Shown: piece by piece, positions 17,038 to 25,085 of the stretch
Layout: each line of letters opens with the position of its first letter
Numbering within the stretch: position 1 is the stretch's first letter
Source: CBDIHP01 sp965279195
Lineage (GTDB): Bacteria; Planctomycetota; Planctomycetia; Isosphaerales; Isosphaeraceae
Reading direction: 5' to 3'
Length of the DNA: 64,000 nt
Assembly: GCA_965279195.1 (NCBI GenBank)
Contig: CBDIHP010000048.1
Location: 124,001-188,000 of the forward strand
The notes under the pieces: generated by a model
Databases searched by the model: none
Told to the model about the DNA's origin: nothing
Seen by the model: the letters and a program-made list of their open reading frames with translations, nothing else
Made by a program: the position numbers and the translations under genes

Positions 17038-17958
17038 TCAGAACCACGTCGGTTCCGGCTCCGCCCTGGCCCCCGGGCCGAGGACCTCGCGCACCAGCTC
17101 GATCAGGCGCGGGCCGTCGATCAGCTCGATCGGGTGCTCGGCGGCGAACCGCTCGGCCGCGAGGGAGAAGGTCCGGGTGGTCACGAAGTAGCCCTTGTGG
17201 CTCCGGGTGTGGTGGACGGTGCCGAGGAATTTCTGCAGCTCGGGCGAGCCGACGACGCCCCCGGCCTTGCTCTTGGCATTGGTATATTTGCACTGGACCA
17301 CCGCGATCAGCCCCTGCTTCCGGAGCCTCAGATCCGCCCCCTCGTCGCCCGTGCCCCCCACGGCCTCGACCGCGAAGCCGAGCGCCTCGAAGAGTTCGCC
17401 GACGAAGTCCTCGAACGCCTCGGGCGTGAGGTTGGCGAGCTGGGCGATCCGCTGGTCGGCGCGCCGGGCCTGGTCGCGGAGCCGCTCGGCCCGCTCCCGA
17501 CCCTCGCGCACCTGGGCCCGCGCGGCCTCGTACCGGAGTTCCACCTCGTCGCGCCCCGGCCCTTCGAGCCGGTCGAGATACCGGCCGATCTTGAACAGGG
17601 CGTTGTCGATGGTGTTGTCCAGGCGCGCACGCTCGGCGCGGGTCAACTGGTTCTGATATCTCCGGAAGATGGCGTAATCGACGTGTTCGAACGCGCCCGA
17701 GAGCTCGACCGGGTTCCGGATCGACGGGGCCTCGTCCTGATACGGCACGGCGGCGAAGAGCCGGCCTTGCCGCGGCATCTCGGAGGCGGACGACGCGGGG
17801 GGCGCCGTGGGGGGATCTCTCTGTTCCGGGAAAGATCGCGCTTCGATCGGATCGGTCGGGGCGGACGCGGCTCCGGCGTCTCCCTGGGCGAGGCTGTCGC
17901 GCTGGGACTTCAGCCACTCCAGCAAGAGCGCGGCGCATTGCGGGCCGAGACACTCCAT
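17038..17958 (-). CDS. Mrr-like restriction endonuclease domain protein
   Basis: 306 residues. The C-terminal 120 residues are an Mrr_cat PD-(D/E)XK nuclease: FVGELFEALGF, the catalytic GDEGADLRLR and VVQCKY (D...QxK), and GYFVTTRTFSLAAERFA. The Mrr branch that uses QxK cleaves modified DNA or has a DNA-repair-like role. The N-terminal part is a predicted helical, charged region (EARSFPEQRD, then RRYQNQLTRAERARLDNT and a coiled-coil-like R/E-rich stretch) without a recognisable winged-helix domain. No methyltransferase lies nearby. The ATG at 17958 begins MECLGPQCAALL. It stands alone; the GGTCTCC repeat copy 3 lies upstream. Confidence 0.85.
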   Translation of the reverse strand: MECLGPQCAALLLEWLKSQRDSLAQGDAGAASAPTDPIEARSFPEQRDPPTAPPASSASEMPRQGRLFAAVPYQDEAPSIRNPVELSGAFEHVDYAIFRRYQNQLTRAERARLDNTIDNALFKIGRYLDRLEGPGRDEVELRYEAARAQVREGRERAERLRDQARRADQRIAQLANLTPEAFEDFVGELFEALGFAVEAVGGTGDEGADLRLRKQGLIAVVQCKYTNAKSKAGGVVGSPELQKFLGTVHHTRSHKGYFVTTRTFSLAAERFAAEHPIELIDGPRLIELVREVLGPGARAEPEPTWF

Positions 17959-18486
17959 CGCCAGGGGACTCTCGTGAGGTTGTCGCCGGTGAGGTTGCGT
18001 CTCGTCACGATTGTAACGAAGGGGTCAACCGGACGTGACGGGGAAAATGCGGCACGCCGCACCCCCTCGCTTGTATCCCCGAACCGGCGCGTCGTCGCAA
18101 GGGGCCACGGCGGTTTTTCATCCTCGGACGCGTCCACATGTGCTCGCCTGAATCAGGCCGGGCGAGGGTGCTGGGCGCAGGTCGGAAGCGCTGGGCGCGG
18201 GTCTCCAGACCCCGCCCCTGCATCCGCCGCGCCGTACCACCGAACCGGGTCTCCAGACCCGCGATTCCGGCCGGTGAAAAATGGCTCTGGAGACCCGGTC
18301 GGCTTGTCTCCTTCGATCGAAGCAAGGGCGGGGTCGGGAGACCCGCGCCCAGCGCCTGGGGGGCTTTTCGCCTCTCAAGCTCTCCCGCGTCTTGGCGGTT
18401 CAATTCTCGTCGCATGCCCGGTTGAATCCGCCCCGCCGCTGTCATAGCGTAATCACTCGACCAACCCCATCCACGGAGCCCCGCCG
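17959..18486. other. Divergent intergenic region carrying repeat copy 3
   Basis: The space between the Mrr-like gene (minus) and the SMP-30 gene (plus). Apart from the GGTCTCC element at 18188-18355 I see no gene or clear motif. Promoters for both genes must lie here. Confidence 0.6.
18188..18355. repeat. GGTCTCC palindromic element, copy 3 of 5
   Basis: Arms GCGCTGGGCGCGGGTCTCCA and GGGTCGGGAGACCCGCGCCC, with the inner pair CGGGTCTCCAGACCCG and CTGGAGACCCGG. It is the most compact copy and has nearly intact arms. Confidence 0.85.
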
Positions 18487-19392
18487 ATGCTGCTGCCGAT
18501 CGTCCTGCTGTTGCTCGCCGCCGAACCCGACGCTGTGGTCCCGCCCGACGCCAGGCTCGAAAAGGTCTGGGGCGAGGGGATTTTCACCGAAGGCGGGGCC
18601 CTCATGGCGGACGGCTCGATCCTGTTCTCCGACATCGGCGACCGGATCATGCGGTTCGACCCGAAGACCGGCAAGACCGTCGCCTTCCGCGACCCGGGCG
18701 GCCGGTCCAACGGCATGATCTACGATCCCAAGGGCCGGCTGATCGTCGCCGAGGGCGCCAACACCGGCGGGAACCGCCGCGTCACCGCCACCGACCCCGA
18801 CGGCACCGTCCGCGTCCTCGCCGACAAGTATCAGGGCAAGAAGTTCAACAGCCCGAATGACGTGGCCGTCGATGCGCAGGGGCGTGTGTATGTGTCCGAC
18901 CCTCGCTATGTCGGCAAGGAACCCCGCGAGCTGGACTTCGAGGCCGTCTTCCGGATCGACCCGGACGGCTCGGTGCACAAACTCGAGACCACCGCCACCA
19001 AGCCCAACGGCCTCGCCGTGAGCCCCGACGGCAAGACCCTTTACATCGCCGACAACGGCTCCAAACGCCGCGCCTTGCTCGCCTGCGACCTCGACGCCCG
19101 GGGCAACGTCTCGAACCCCCGCGCCTTGCTTACCTTCGACGACGGCGGCATCGACGGCATGACCGTGACCGCCGACGGCCTGATCGTCGCCACCAAGGGC
19201 AAGAAGGACGCCAACGGCGTGACCATCTTCGCCCCGGACGGCAAGACCGTCGGCTTCATCCCGGTGCCCGAGGACACCACCAACGTCGAATTCGGCGGCG
19301 ACGATCGCAAGACCCTCTACATCACCGCCGGCGTCGGCCTGTATCGCATCAAGACCAACCTGACGGGCTTCCACCTGTGGCCCAAGAAGTAA
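18487..19392 (+). CDS. SMP-30/gluconolactonase/LRE-like beta-propeller protein
   Basis: 301 residues, with a short hydrophobic N-terminus (MLLPIVLLLLAAEP) that should act as a signal peptide. The mature part is a six-bladed propeller of the SMP-30 family: FTEGGALMADGSILFSDIGD, NGMIYDPKGRLIVAEGA, FNSPNDVAVDAQGRVYVSDP (metal-binding N and D), KPNGLAVSPDGKTLYIADN and DGMTVTADG. Members hydrolyse sugar lactones or related esters using one divalent metal; secreted planctomycete members are numerous, and their substrates are unknown. The length is normal. It converges on ispD, with a perfect 27-bp hairpin between the stops. Confidence 0.92.
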   Translation: MLLPIVLLLLAAEPDAVVPPDARLEKVWGEGIFTEGGALMADGSILFSDIGDRIMRFDPKTGKTVAFRDPGGRSNGMIYDPKGRLIVAEGANTGGNRRVTATDPDGTVRVLADKYQGKKFNSPNDVAVDAQGRVYVSDPRYVGKEPRELDFEAVFRIDPDGSVHKLETTATKPNGLAVSPDGKTLYIADNGSKRRALLACDLDARGNVSNPRALLTFDDGGIDGMTVTADGLIVATKGKKDANGVTIFAPDGKTVGFIPVPEDTTNVEFGGDDRKTLYITAGVGLYRIKTNLTGFHLWPKK

Positions 19393-19398
19393 AAATTC

Positions 19399-19475
19399 AT
19401 TGAACCACAGAGACACAGAGGGCACCGAGAATTCATAAATCATCCTCCGTGCCCTCTGTGTCTCTGTGGTTCAAT
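19399..19475. terminator. Perfect 27-bp inverted repeat between convergent genes
   Basis: 19399-19425 (ATTGAACCACAGAGACACAG...) and 19449-19475 are exact reverse complements with a 23-base loop. It sits seven bases after the SMP-30 stop and nine bases before the ispD stop. It probably acts as a bidirectional terminator. The end sequence TTGAACC is shared with 21845-21936. Confidence 0.8.
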
Positions 19476-19483
19476 TATTCGAT

Positions 19484-20239
19484 TTATTTCCACATCTGTT
19501 CGTCCGCCCCGAACGGGTGGACGGGCCGCTTGGGTTCCGGCTTGCTGGCGGCCTGGGCCTGGAGGATGGCGGAGGCGAGCTTGAGGTCGATCGCCCGGGT
19601 GATCTTGATGTTCATGGACGACCCCTCGACGATCGTGCAGGGGTGCCCGAGGGCCTCGACGAGCTGGGCGTCGTCGGTGATCGCGGCGGCGAGCTTGTGG
19701 CGGTTGTCGTAGGCGGCCTGGATCAGATCCCGGCGGAAGACCTGCGGGGTCTGGGCCTGATAGAGGCCCGCGCGGGGGACCGTCTCGATCGTCTTGCCGT
19801 CCTCGCCCCCGCGCTTGAGCGTGTCGGCCACCGCCACGGCCAGCAGCGCCGCCCCGTCCTTTCGGGCGGCCTGGAAGACGGCGTCGACCTGCTCCGACGT
19901 CAGGCAAGGCCGCGCGGCGTCGTGCACGGCGATATGGGTGATCTCGGGCTTCACCGCCGCCAGTGCCTGCGCCACCGAGTCCGACCGCTCGGCGCCGCCT
20001 TCGAGCACGGTGATGTTCAGGAACGCCACGTTGTGCTGATATCGACGCTCGAACAACTCTCGATCTTCGGGCGCGATCGCGATGAGGATCTGCCCGACGT
20101 CGTCCCGGTTCAGGAACGGCTCCACGGCCCGCAGCCAGACCGCCCGGCCGTCGAGGTCGGCGTAGATCTTCTTCTCCTTCGGGTCCCCGAACCGCGACGA
20201 ACGGCCGGCGGCGGGCAAGATCACGGCGAACTGGTCCAT
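19484..20239 (-). CDS. ispD: 2-C-methyl-D-erythritol 4-phosphate cytidylyltransferase
   Basis: 251 residues from the ATG at 20239 (MDQFAVILPAAGRSSRFG). IspD transfers CMP from CTP to methylerythritol phosphate, the third step of the MEP isoprenoid pathway. The nucleotide-binding loop PAAGRSSRFG with downstream Lys is at residues 9-25; further family motifs are GGAERSDSVAQAL, VHDAARP, QTPQVFRRDL and TDDAQLVEALG. A C-terminal tail of about 25 residues (KPEPKRPVHPFGADEQMWK) is longer than in most members. dxs and ispA of the same overall pathway are at 35-38 kb. The open frame extends upstream, but the methionine used starts the conserved strand. Confidence 0.94.
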   Translation of the reverse strand: MDQFAVILPAAGRSSRFGDPKEKKIYADLDGRAVWLRAVEPFLNRDDVGQILIAIAPEDRELFERRYQHNVAFLNITVLEGGAERSDSVAQALAAVKPEITHIAVHDAARPCLTSEQVDAVFQAARKDGAALLAVAVADTLKRGGEDGKTIETVPRAGLYQAQTPQVFRRDLIQAAYDNRHKLAAAITDDAQLVEALGHPCTIVEGSSMNIKITRAIDLKLASAILQAQAASKPEPKRPVHPFGADEQMWK

Positions 20240-20665
20240 CACACGGCTCGACTGCGGGGCCTCGGACTGTCTCAGCGGGACGACGCCCCGATTGTCAAAG
20301 AACCCCTCTCGCAAGTCAACGCGTGAAGATCCCCCCGATTCCAGGGGGCGCCGCCCATTTCCCGCGCTGCGAGAGGGGCGTCAGGCGCTGGGCGCGGGTC
20401 TCCAGACCCCGACCCGACCGTCGCAGCGCCAGCCAGCCAAACCGGGTCTCCGGACCCGTTCCCTTCCGACCGCTGGAACGGGTCCGGAGACCCGCTTATG
20501 TGGTCTCCCCCGGTCCGCCTGGGGGCGGGGCCTGGAGACCCGCGCCCGGCGCGGATGCGATCCCTGCTCGTGGATGGATCCGGGGTGTCTCGCTCTTGCA
20601 CGAATTGCCCCGATTGGTTCTGCTGTGGCCTTGGGATCCACGCGACGTGAACGGACTCGCCGAAC
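20240..20665. other. Divergent intergenic region carrying repeat copy 4
   Basis: The gap between ispD (minus) and xseA (plus). The GGTCTCC element fills 20395-20552; otherwise I see nothing beyond promoter space. Confidence 0.6.
20395..20552. repeat. GGTCTCC palindromic element, copy 4 of 5
   Basis: Arms GCGCTGGGCGCGGGTCTCCA and GGCCTGGAGACCCGCGCC, inner pair CGGGTCTCCGGACCCG and CGGGTCCGGAGACCCG. In this copy the inner stem carries compensating changes (CCGGAC paired with GTCCGG), which supports selection on the pairing. Confidence 0.85.
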
Positions 20666-21850
20666 ATGACCCTGCTCTCGCTCTTCGACCGCCTCGACGA
20701 CTCCCAGGACGGCAAGGGCTCGGCCTCGGCCTGCCTCTCGGTCACCGAGCTGACCGCGCGGATCAAGGGGGTCCTCGAGACCGACTTCGCCGACGTCCAG
20801 GTCGCGGGCGAGATCTCCAACCTCGCGAAGCCCCGCTCGGGCCACGTCTACTTCTCCCTCAAGGACGCCAACGCCCAGATCCGCGCGGTCATCTGGAAGT
20901 CCACCGCCCAGGGTTTGCCATTCGATCTGACCGATGGATTGGCCGTGAAGGCACGCGGCGAGATCGGCGTTTACGCCCCGCGCGGTGAATATCAGATCAT
21001 CATTCGAAAGATCGAGCCCGAGGGCATCGGTGCCCTGGAACTGGCCTTCCGCCAGCGGTTCGAGAAGCTCCGGGCCGAGGGCCTGTTCGACCCCGATCGC
21101 AAGCGGCCGCTCCCGAAATACCCCCGCAAGATCGCCGTCGTCACCAGCCCCACCGGCGCGGCCGTCCGCGACTTCCTCCAGGTCACCGGCCGGCGATGGT
21201 CGGCCACCGAGATCCTCATCGTCCCCGCCAAGGTCCAGGGGCTCGGCTCGGCCGAGGAGGTCGCCGCCGCGATCGACCTGGCGAATCGGACCAACGGCGT
21301 CGACCTGATTGTCGTCGCCCGGGGCGGCGGCAGCGTCGAGGACCTCTGGACCTTCAACGAGGAGCTGGTCGTCCGGGCCATCGCGTCGTCCCGCCTGCCG
21401 GTGATCTCGGCCGTCGGCCACGAGGTCGACGTCACCCTCGCCGACTTCGCCGCCGACTTCCGCGCCCTGACCCCGAGCGAGGCCGGCGAGCGGTGCGTGC
21501 CCGATGCGAGGGAGGCCCGGATCGTCCTCGACCGCCTCCGCGACCGCCTCGCCCGGGGCCTGCGAGATCGGCTGGTCGACGCCCGATTCCGGCTCGACGA
21601 CCTCGCCGCCCGCGCCCAGCGCGCGGTGGGCCGCTACCTCGACGACCGCCGGAACCGCCTCGCCCGCCTCGCCGCGCAGCTCGACGCCCTGAGCCCCCTG
21701 CGCGTACTGGCCCGCGGCTACTCCGTCACCCTCCACCCCGACGGCCGCACCCCCCTGCAGTCGGCCCAGGACGTCCACCCCGGCGACCGCATCACCACCC
21801 GCCTGCAACACGGGCAGGTGGTGTCGATCGTGGAACAAATCAGGGATTGA
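20666..21850 (+). CDS. xseA: Exodeoxyribonuclease VII large subunit
   Basis: 394 residues. XseA is the catalytic subunit of exonuclease VII, which degrades single-stranded DNA to oligonucleotides and acts with several XseB subunits. The N-terminal OB-fold is visible (VQVAGEISNLAKPRSGHVYF, SLKDANAQIRAVIWKS), then the catalytic core (IAVVTSPTGAAVRDFLQV, VDLIVVARGGGSVEDLW, LPVISAVGHEVDVTLADFAAD), then a helical XseB-binding region and the C-terminal LRVLARGYSVTLHPDG. It is shorter than the E. coli protein (456) because the helical region is reduced. xseB follows after 103 bases containing a strong hairpin. Confidence 0.95.
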   Translation: MTLLSLFDRLDDSQDGKGSASACLSVTELTARIKGVLETDFADVQVAGEISNLAKPRSGHVYFSLKDANAQIRAVIWKSTAQGLPFDLTDGLAVKARGEIGVYAPRGEYQIIIRKIEPEGIGALELAFRQRFEKLRAEGLFDPDRKRPLPKYPRKIAVVTSPTGAAVRDFLQVTGRRWSATEILIVPAKVQGLGSAEEVAAAIDLANRTNGVDLIVVARGGGSVEDLWTFNEELVVRAIASSRLPVISAVGHEVDVTLADFAADFRALTPSEAGERCVPDAREARIVLDRLRDRLARGLRDRLVDARFRLDDLAARAQRAVGRYLDDRRNRLARLAAQLDALSPLRVLARGYSVTLHPDGRTPLQSAQDVHPGDRITTRLQHGQVVSIVEQIRD

Positions 21851-21936
21851 ACCGCAAAGACGCAAAGATCGCCAAGGAGTTTAGAGATATTCATTGATAA
21901 GGTTCTTTGCGTTCTTTGCGTCTTTGCGGTTCAATC
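21845..21936. repeat. 23-bp perfect inverted repeat between xseA and xseB
   Basis: 21845-21867 (GATTGAACCGCAAAGACGCA...) and 21914-21936 are exact reverse complements with a 46-base loop. The left arm overlaps the last codons and stop of xseA; the right arm ends 17 bases before the xseB ATG. A partial relative lies at 33763-33785. Confidence 0.8.
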
Positions 21937-21953
21937 TTCCTTCGAGACTCGCC

Positions 21954-22334
21954 ATGGAAACCGAGATCAAGTTCGAAACCGCCCTCGAATCCGTCGAGCG
22001 GATCGTCGCCGAGCTGGAGCGGGGGCAGACGCCCCTGGGGGATTCGCTGGCCAAGTACGAGGAGGCCGTCCGCCTGCTCGGGCAGTGCCAGACGCTCATC
22101 GAGCGAACCGAGCGGTCCGTCTCGCTCCTGACCGGCGTGGATGAGAACGGCGAGCCCGTCACCGCCGCCTTCGACGCCCGCGCCACCGTCCCCGCCGCCG
22201 AGGCGACCACGACCGTCGTCGCCGCCCCCAAGGAAAAGAAAACGCGCAAGAGCGCGTCCACTCCTGGCCCAGCCCCCACCCTCGCCCCCGCCGCCGAGGC
22301 GACCTTCACCTCCGACATCGAACCGCCCTTCTGA
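21954..22334 (+). CDS. xseB: Exodeoxyribonuclease VII small subunit with long C-terminal tail
   Basis: 126 residues from the ATG at 21954 (METEIKFETALESVERIVAE). The first 60 residues are the XseB coiled coil: FETALESVERIVAELERGQ, GDSLAKYEEAVRLLGQCQTL. XseB is the multi-copy regulatory subunit of exonuclease VII. Most XseB proteins end at about 75-80 residues; this one adds roughly 55 low-complexity residues rich in Ala, Pro, Thr and Lys (EKKTRKSAS, PGPAPTLAPAAE) with no known role. It follows xseA on the same strand. The hairpin between the two could lower xseB expression or be a simple repeat insertion. Confidence 0.9.
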   Translation: METEIKFETALESVERIVAELERGQTPLGDSLAKYEEAVRLLGQCQTLIERTERSVSLLTGVDENGEPVTAAFDARATVPAAEATTTVVAAPKEKKTRKSASTPGPAPTLAPAAEATFTSDIEPPF

Positions 22335-22337
22335 CCT

Positions 22338-22375
22338 CCTTGGGAGTGCGGCCGCTCCGCTCCCGCACTCCAAGG
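22338..22375. terminator. Hairpin between convergent xseB and kinase genes
   Basis: CCTTGGGAGTGCGG pairs with CCGCACTCCAAGG with one bulged G. It fills the 50-base gap between two stop codons and shares GAGTGCGG with the palindrome at 8029-8134. Confidence 0.7.
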
Positions 22376-22384
22376 GGCTCGGAC

Positions 22385-24769
22385 CTATCTCGCCTCCCGC
22401 GCGACCTTCTTCTTCGTCAGCGCCTTCATCTTGCCCAGGTCCGGCACATTGACCGTGACGCCCGAGGGCGTCACGATCACCCCTCGCTCCTCGATGTTCT
22501 GGATCGTCCGGTACTGCGCGGTGGCCTGGAGCCCGAACATCGCCACCAGGAACGCGGCCGAGATCCCCAGCGAGAGCCGGCCGGTCCACTTGCGCAGCGG
22601 CGGCTCGCGCCACTGCTCGCCCTCCAGGATGAGCCGCAGCTCGCGGTAGGACTGCCACGCTCGACGGGCGAGCGAGTAATAGATGAACATGAAGAAGCAA
22701 CTGCCCGCGACCCCGACCATCTGGGCGCCGCCGACGAAGACCGCCCGGCCGTTGTCCGCCGCCGCCAGCGTCACCGCCGCCGCGAACGCCACGCCCAGGT
22801 ACTTCGCGATCAGCCCATAAAAGGCCAGCGACACCGGCCTGGCCAGTTGCGGCCACTGGAGATAGCGATACCCCAGCGCCAGCATCAGGGGCCACAGGGG
22901 CATCAGGTTCGTGAGCAGGTAATCCCACTCGAGGATCCTTTCCGCCTTGCCCAGCCACGACTCCAGTTCGAACAGCCTGAGCAGCAGCACCCAGAGGCTC
23001 CCGACCATCTGCGGCACCGCCAGGAACAGCATCGCCAGCAGCATCCAGCCGCCGATCCGCCAGGCCTGACGCGCGAACCACCGCGACTTCAGCTCCAGCC
23101 GGCCGTCGTGGTCCACCGCCCGGATCGCCACGCCCGAGGAACGCCGCTCGGTCTTGAGGAAGCCCGGCAGCTTCTCCTCGTGGATGTCCGCCACGGCATC
23201 CGCGCCGATCATCGCCCCGCGGATCTGCAAGCCCGCCCGGGTCGCCGTGACCTTGTCCGACCGGCACTCCAGGTTCCCCAGGAGCTGGAACCGCATGCTC
23301 GGGCGCTGGGCCAGGAGGACCACCGGGTCCATCCTCGGCTCGGACACCGTGTCGCCGTCGCAGCCGAATTTCGCACGCTCGTCGAGCAATCCGTTGATGG
23401 CATCGAGCCAGGCCGCGCATTCCTTCCGCGACCCGAACCGCAGCCGCTGGACCTTCCGCCCTCGGGCGACGTTCAGCTCCAGGCGGAGTTCGCGGCTCCA
23501 CTTCTTGCGATAGACCCGCGTGATCGCCCCGATCGGGACCTGGATCATCTCCGCCTGGGAGGCGATCCACATCGCCTCGGGCGCCAGCGCGACGTACGGG
23601 CGCTGGGAGCGGAATCCCATCACGTCGAAGCTCCGGTAACGCCCCTTGATCTTGCGGAGCGTCGCCTCGCGGAGGATCTCCGGGGTCTGAACCGTCGGGG
23701 CGCTCAGGAGCTGGCACCCCAGCGCCACGGCGAACTGCTCGCAGGTCGCGAACCGCCGGTTCGGGTCCTTGTCGAGCGCCTGGAGGATCGCCTTGTTCAC
23801 CCCCTCGGGCAGGTCCGGCGCGTGGGAACGCGGGGCGGGGGGGGCGGCCTTCGCGTGCAGGTCGAGCATCTCGCGCCAGCTCTTGCTCACGAACGGGCGT
23901 GCCGCCGTGAGCATCTCATATGCGATGAGCGCCAGCGCATATTGATCCGTCCGGCCGTCGCACGGCCTGCCCTCGGCCTGCTCGGGCGCGGCGTAGGCCG
24001 GCGTGCCCGAGAATCGCCAGTCGTCGTGCTCGTGGAAATTCTTCGCCAGGCCGAGGTCCAGGATTTTGAATAGACCCTGCTCGGTCGCCCGGATATTCTC
24101 CGGCTTCAGGTCGCGGTGCACCACCCGACGCCCGTGGGCGAAGTCGAGCGCCTGGGCCAGCGTGCCGATGATCAGCCGCGTCTCATCCAGCGAGATCCGC
24201 CCGCGCCGGGCCAGCACGTCCCGCAGGGTCTCGCCCGGCAGGAACTCGAACACGGCGAACGGCTTGCCGTCGTGGAACCCATAATCGAACACCGTGGCGA
24301 TCGCCGGATGCATCAGGTTCGCCCCGATGCGGGCCTCGTCGGCGAAGGAGTCGCGGGCCGAGGAGTCCAGCGAACTGCCCGCCGACCCCCCCAGCGCCCT
24401 GGGCAGGATCACCTTGATCGCCACAGGCCGGTCGAGCCGCTCGTCGCAGCCGAGGAAGACCATCCCCATCCCGCCCCGGCCGAGTTCCTCGACCAGGACA
24501 TACCGCTCCTGGAGCCTCTGCGCCGGGGCGAACGCCGCCAGGGCGTCGGCGTCGAACTCCCCGCCCGGGATCGACACCTGGCCCGGGGCGGTCTCGACCA
24601 TGAACGACATGGTCGCGTCCACATTCCCGGGCTCGGTTCGCATCGACAGCGCCCGCCGCGCGATGGGCGGCAGCGGGTCGCGGCTGGACAGCGGCATCGT
24701 CTCCCCCGGCGATGCCCCGCCGCCCTCGCCCCGATCCGTACTCAGCAGCGGCCTCGTCTCCTCAACCAT
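22385..24769 (-). CDS. Serine/threonine protein kinase with large C-terminal membrane region
   Basis: 794 residues from the ATG at 24769 (MVEETRPLLST); an upstream methionine is possible. After a leader of about 80 residues comes a Hanks kinase domain: GRGGMGMVF, VAIKVI, VVHRDLKPENI and AYAAPEQAEG. The metal-binding triad is DLG (ILDLGLAKN) rather than DFG, a common and active variant. A pleckstrin-like or similar beta domain seems to follow (YVALAPEAMWIASQAEMIQV...CAAWLDAINGLL), and the last 250 residues contain about six hydrophobic helices, including WMLLAMLFLAVPQMVGSLWV and AAFLVAMFGLQ. The kinase is probably cytoplasmic and tethered to the membrane. Target unknown. It is divergent from the DUF1501 gene at 25086. 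Confidence 0.92.
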   Translation of the reverse strand: MVEETRPLLSTDRGEGGGASPGETMPLSSRDPLPPIARRALSMRTEPGNVDATMSFMVETAPGQVSIPGGEFDADALAAFAPAQRLQERYVLVEELGRGGMGMVFLGCDERLDRPVAIKVILPRALGGSAGSSLDSSARDSFADEARIGANLMHPAIATVFDYGFHDGKPFAVFEFLPGETLRDVLARRGRISLDETRLIIGTLAQALDFAHGRRVVHRDLKPENIRATEQGLFKILDLGLAKNFHEHDDWRFSGTPAYAAPEQAEGRPCDGRTDQYALALIAYEMLTAARPFVSKSWREMLDLHAKAAPPAPRSHAPDLPEGVNKAILQALDKDPNRRFATCEQFAVALGCQLLSAPTVQTPEILREATLRKIKGRYRSFDVMGFRSQRPYVALAPEAMWIASQAEMIQVPIGAITRVYRKKWSRELRLELNVARGRKVQRLRFGSRKECAAWLDAINGLLDERAKFGCDGDTVSEPRMDPVVLLAQRPSMRFQLLGNLECRSDKVTATRAGLQIRGAMIGADAVADIHEEKLPGFLKTERRSSGVAIRAVDHDGRLELKSRWFARQAWRIGGWMLLAMLFLAVPQMVGSLWVLLLRLFELESWLGKAERILEWDYLLTNLMPLWPLMLALGYRYLQWPQLARPVSLAFYGLIAKYLGVAFAAAVTLAAADNGRAVFVGGAQMVGVAGSCFFMFIYYSLARRAWQSYRELRLILEGEQWREPPLRKWTGRLSLGISAAFLVAMFGLQATAQYRTIQNIEERGVIVTPSGVTVNVPDLGKMKALTKKKVAREAR

Positions 24770-25085
24770 GACCGCCCACCCCCGAAGCCTGGCCCATGGG
24801 AACGCATACACAGGCCACCGGTTCGTGGCCGAGCGACGGTCGCCCCCGGGCTGTCATTCCAGTGTCGTTCGCCGCCCGACCGAAACCCTTGACCCGAAAA
24901 AGCCGGAACCGGTCGGCGTGCGGGAGAGGAGATGCCCGACCCCACAATTGTAACCCACCGGCCCCCGCCATGAAACGCGAACCGCTGACCCTCCCCACCA
25001 TGATGTTGAACACTTGTTGCGATCCGGGTTACAATCGCGCGGGTGCGAGGCGAAAATCCGATCCAACGCGGGGGGGCTGCGCGCG
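24770..25085. other. Divergent intergenic region, kinase / DUF1501
   Basis: 316 bases with no gene or repeat that I can support. It must hold the promoters for the minus-strand kinase and the plus-strand DUF1501 cluster. No clear -35/-10 pair stands out. Confidence 0.4.

Noticed and set aside
13335..20552. Clustered GGTCTCC elements as a CRISPR array
   Set aside because: The copies are kilobases apart, palindromic and not separated by unique spacers of equal length; there are no cas genes.
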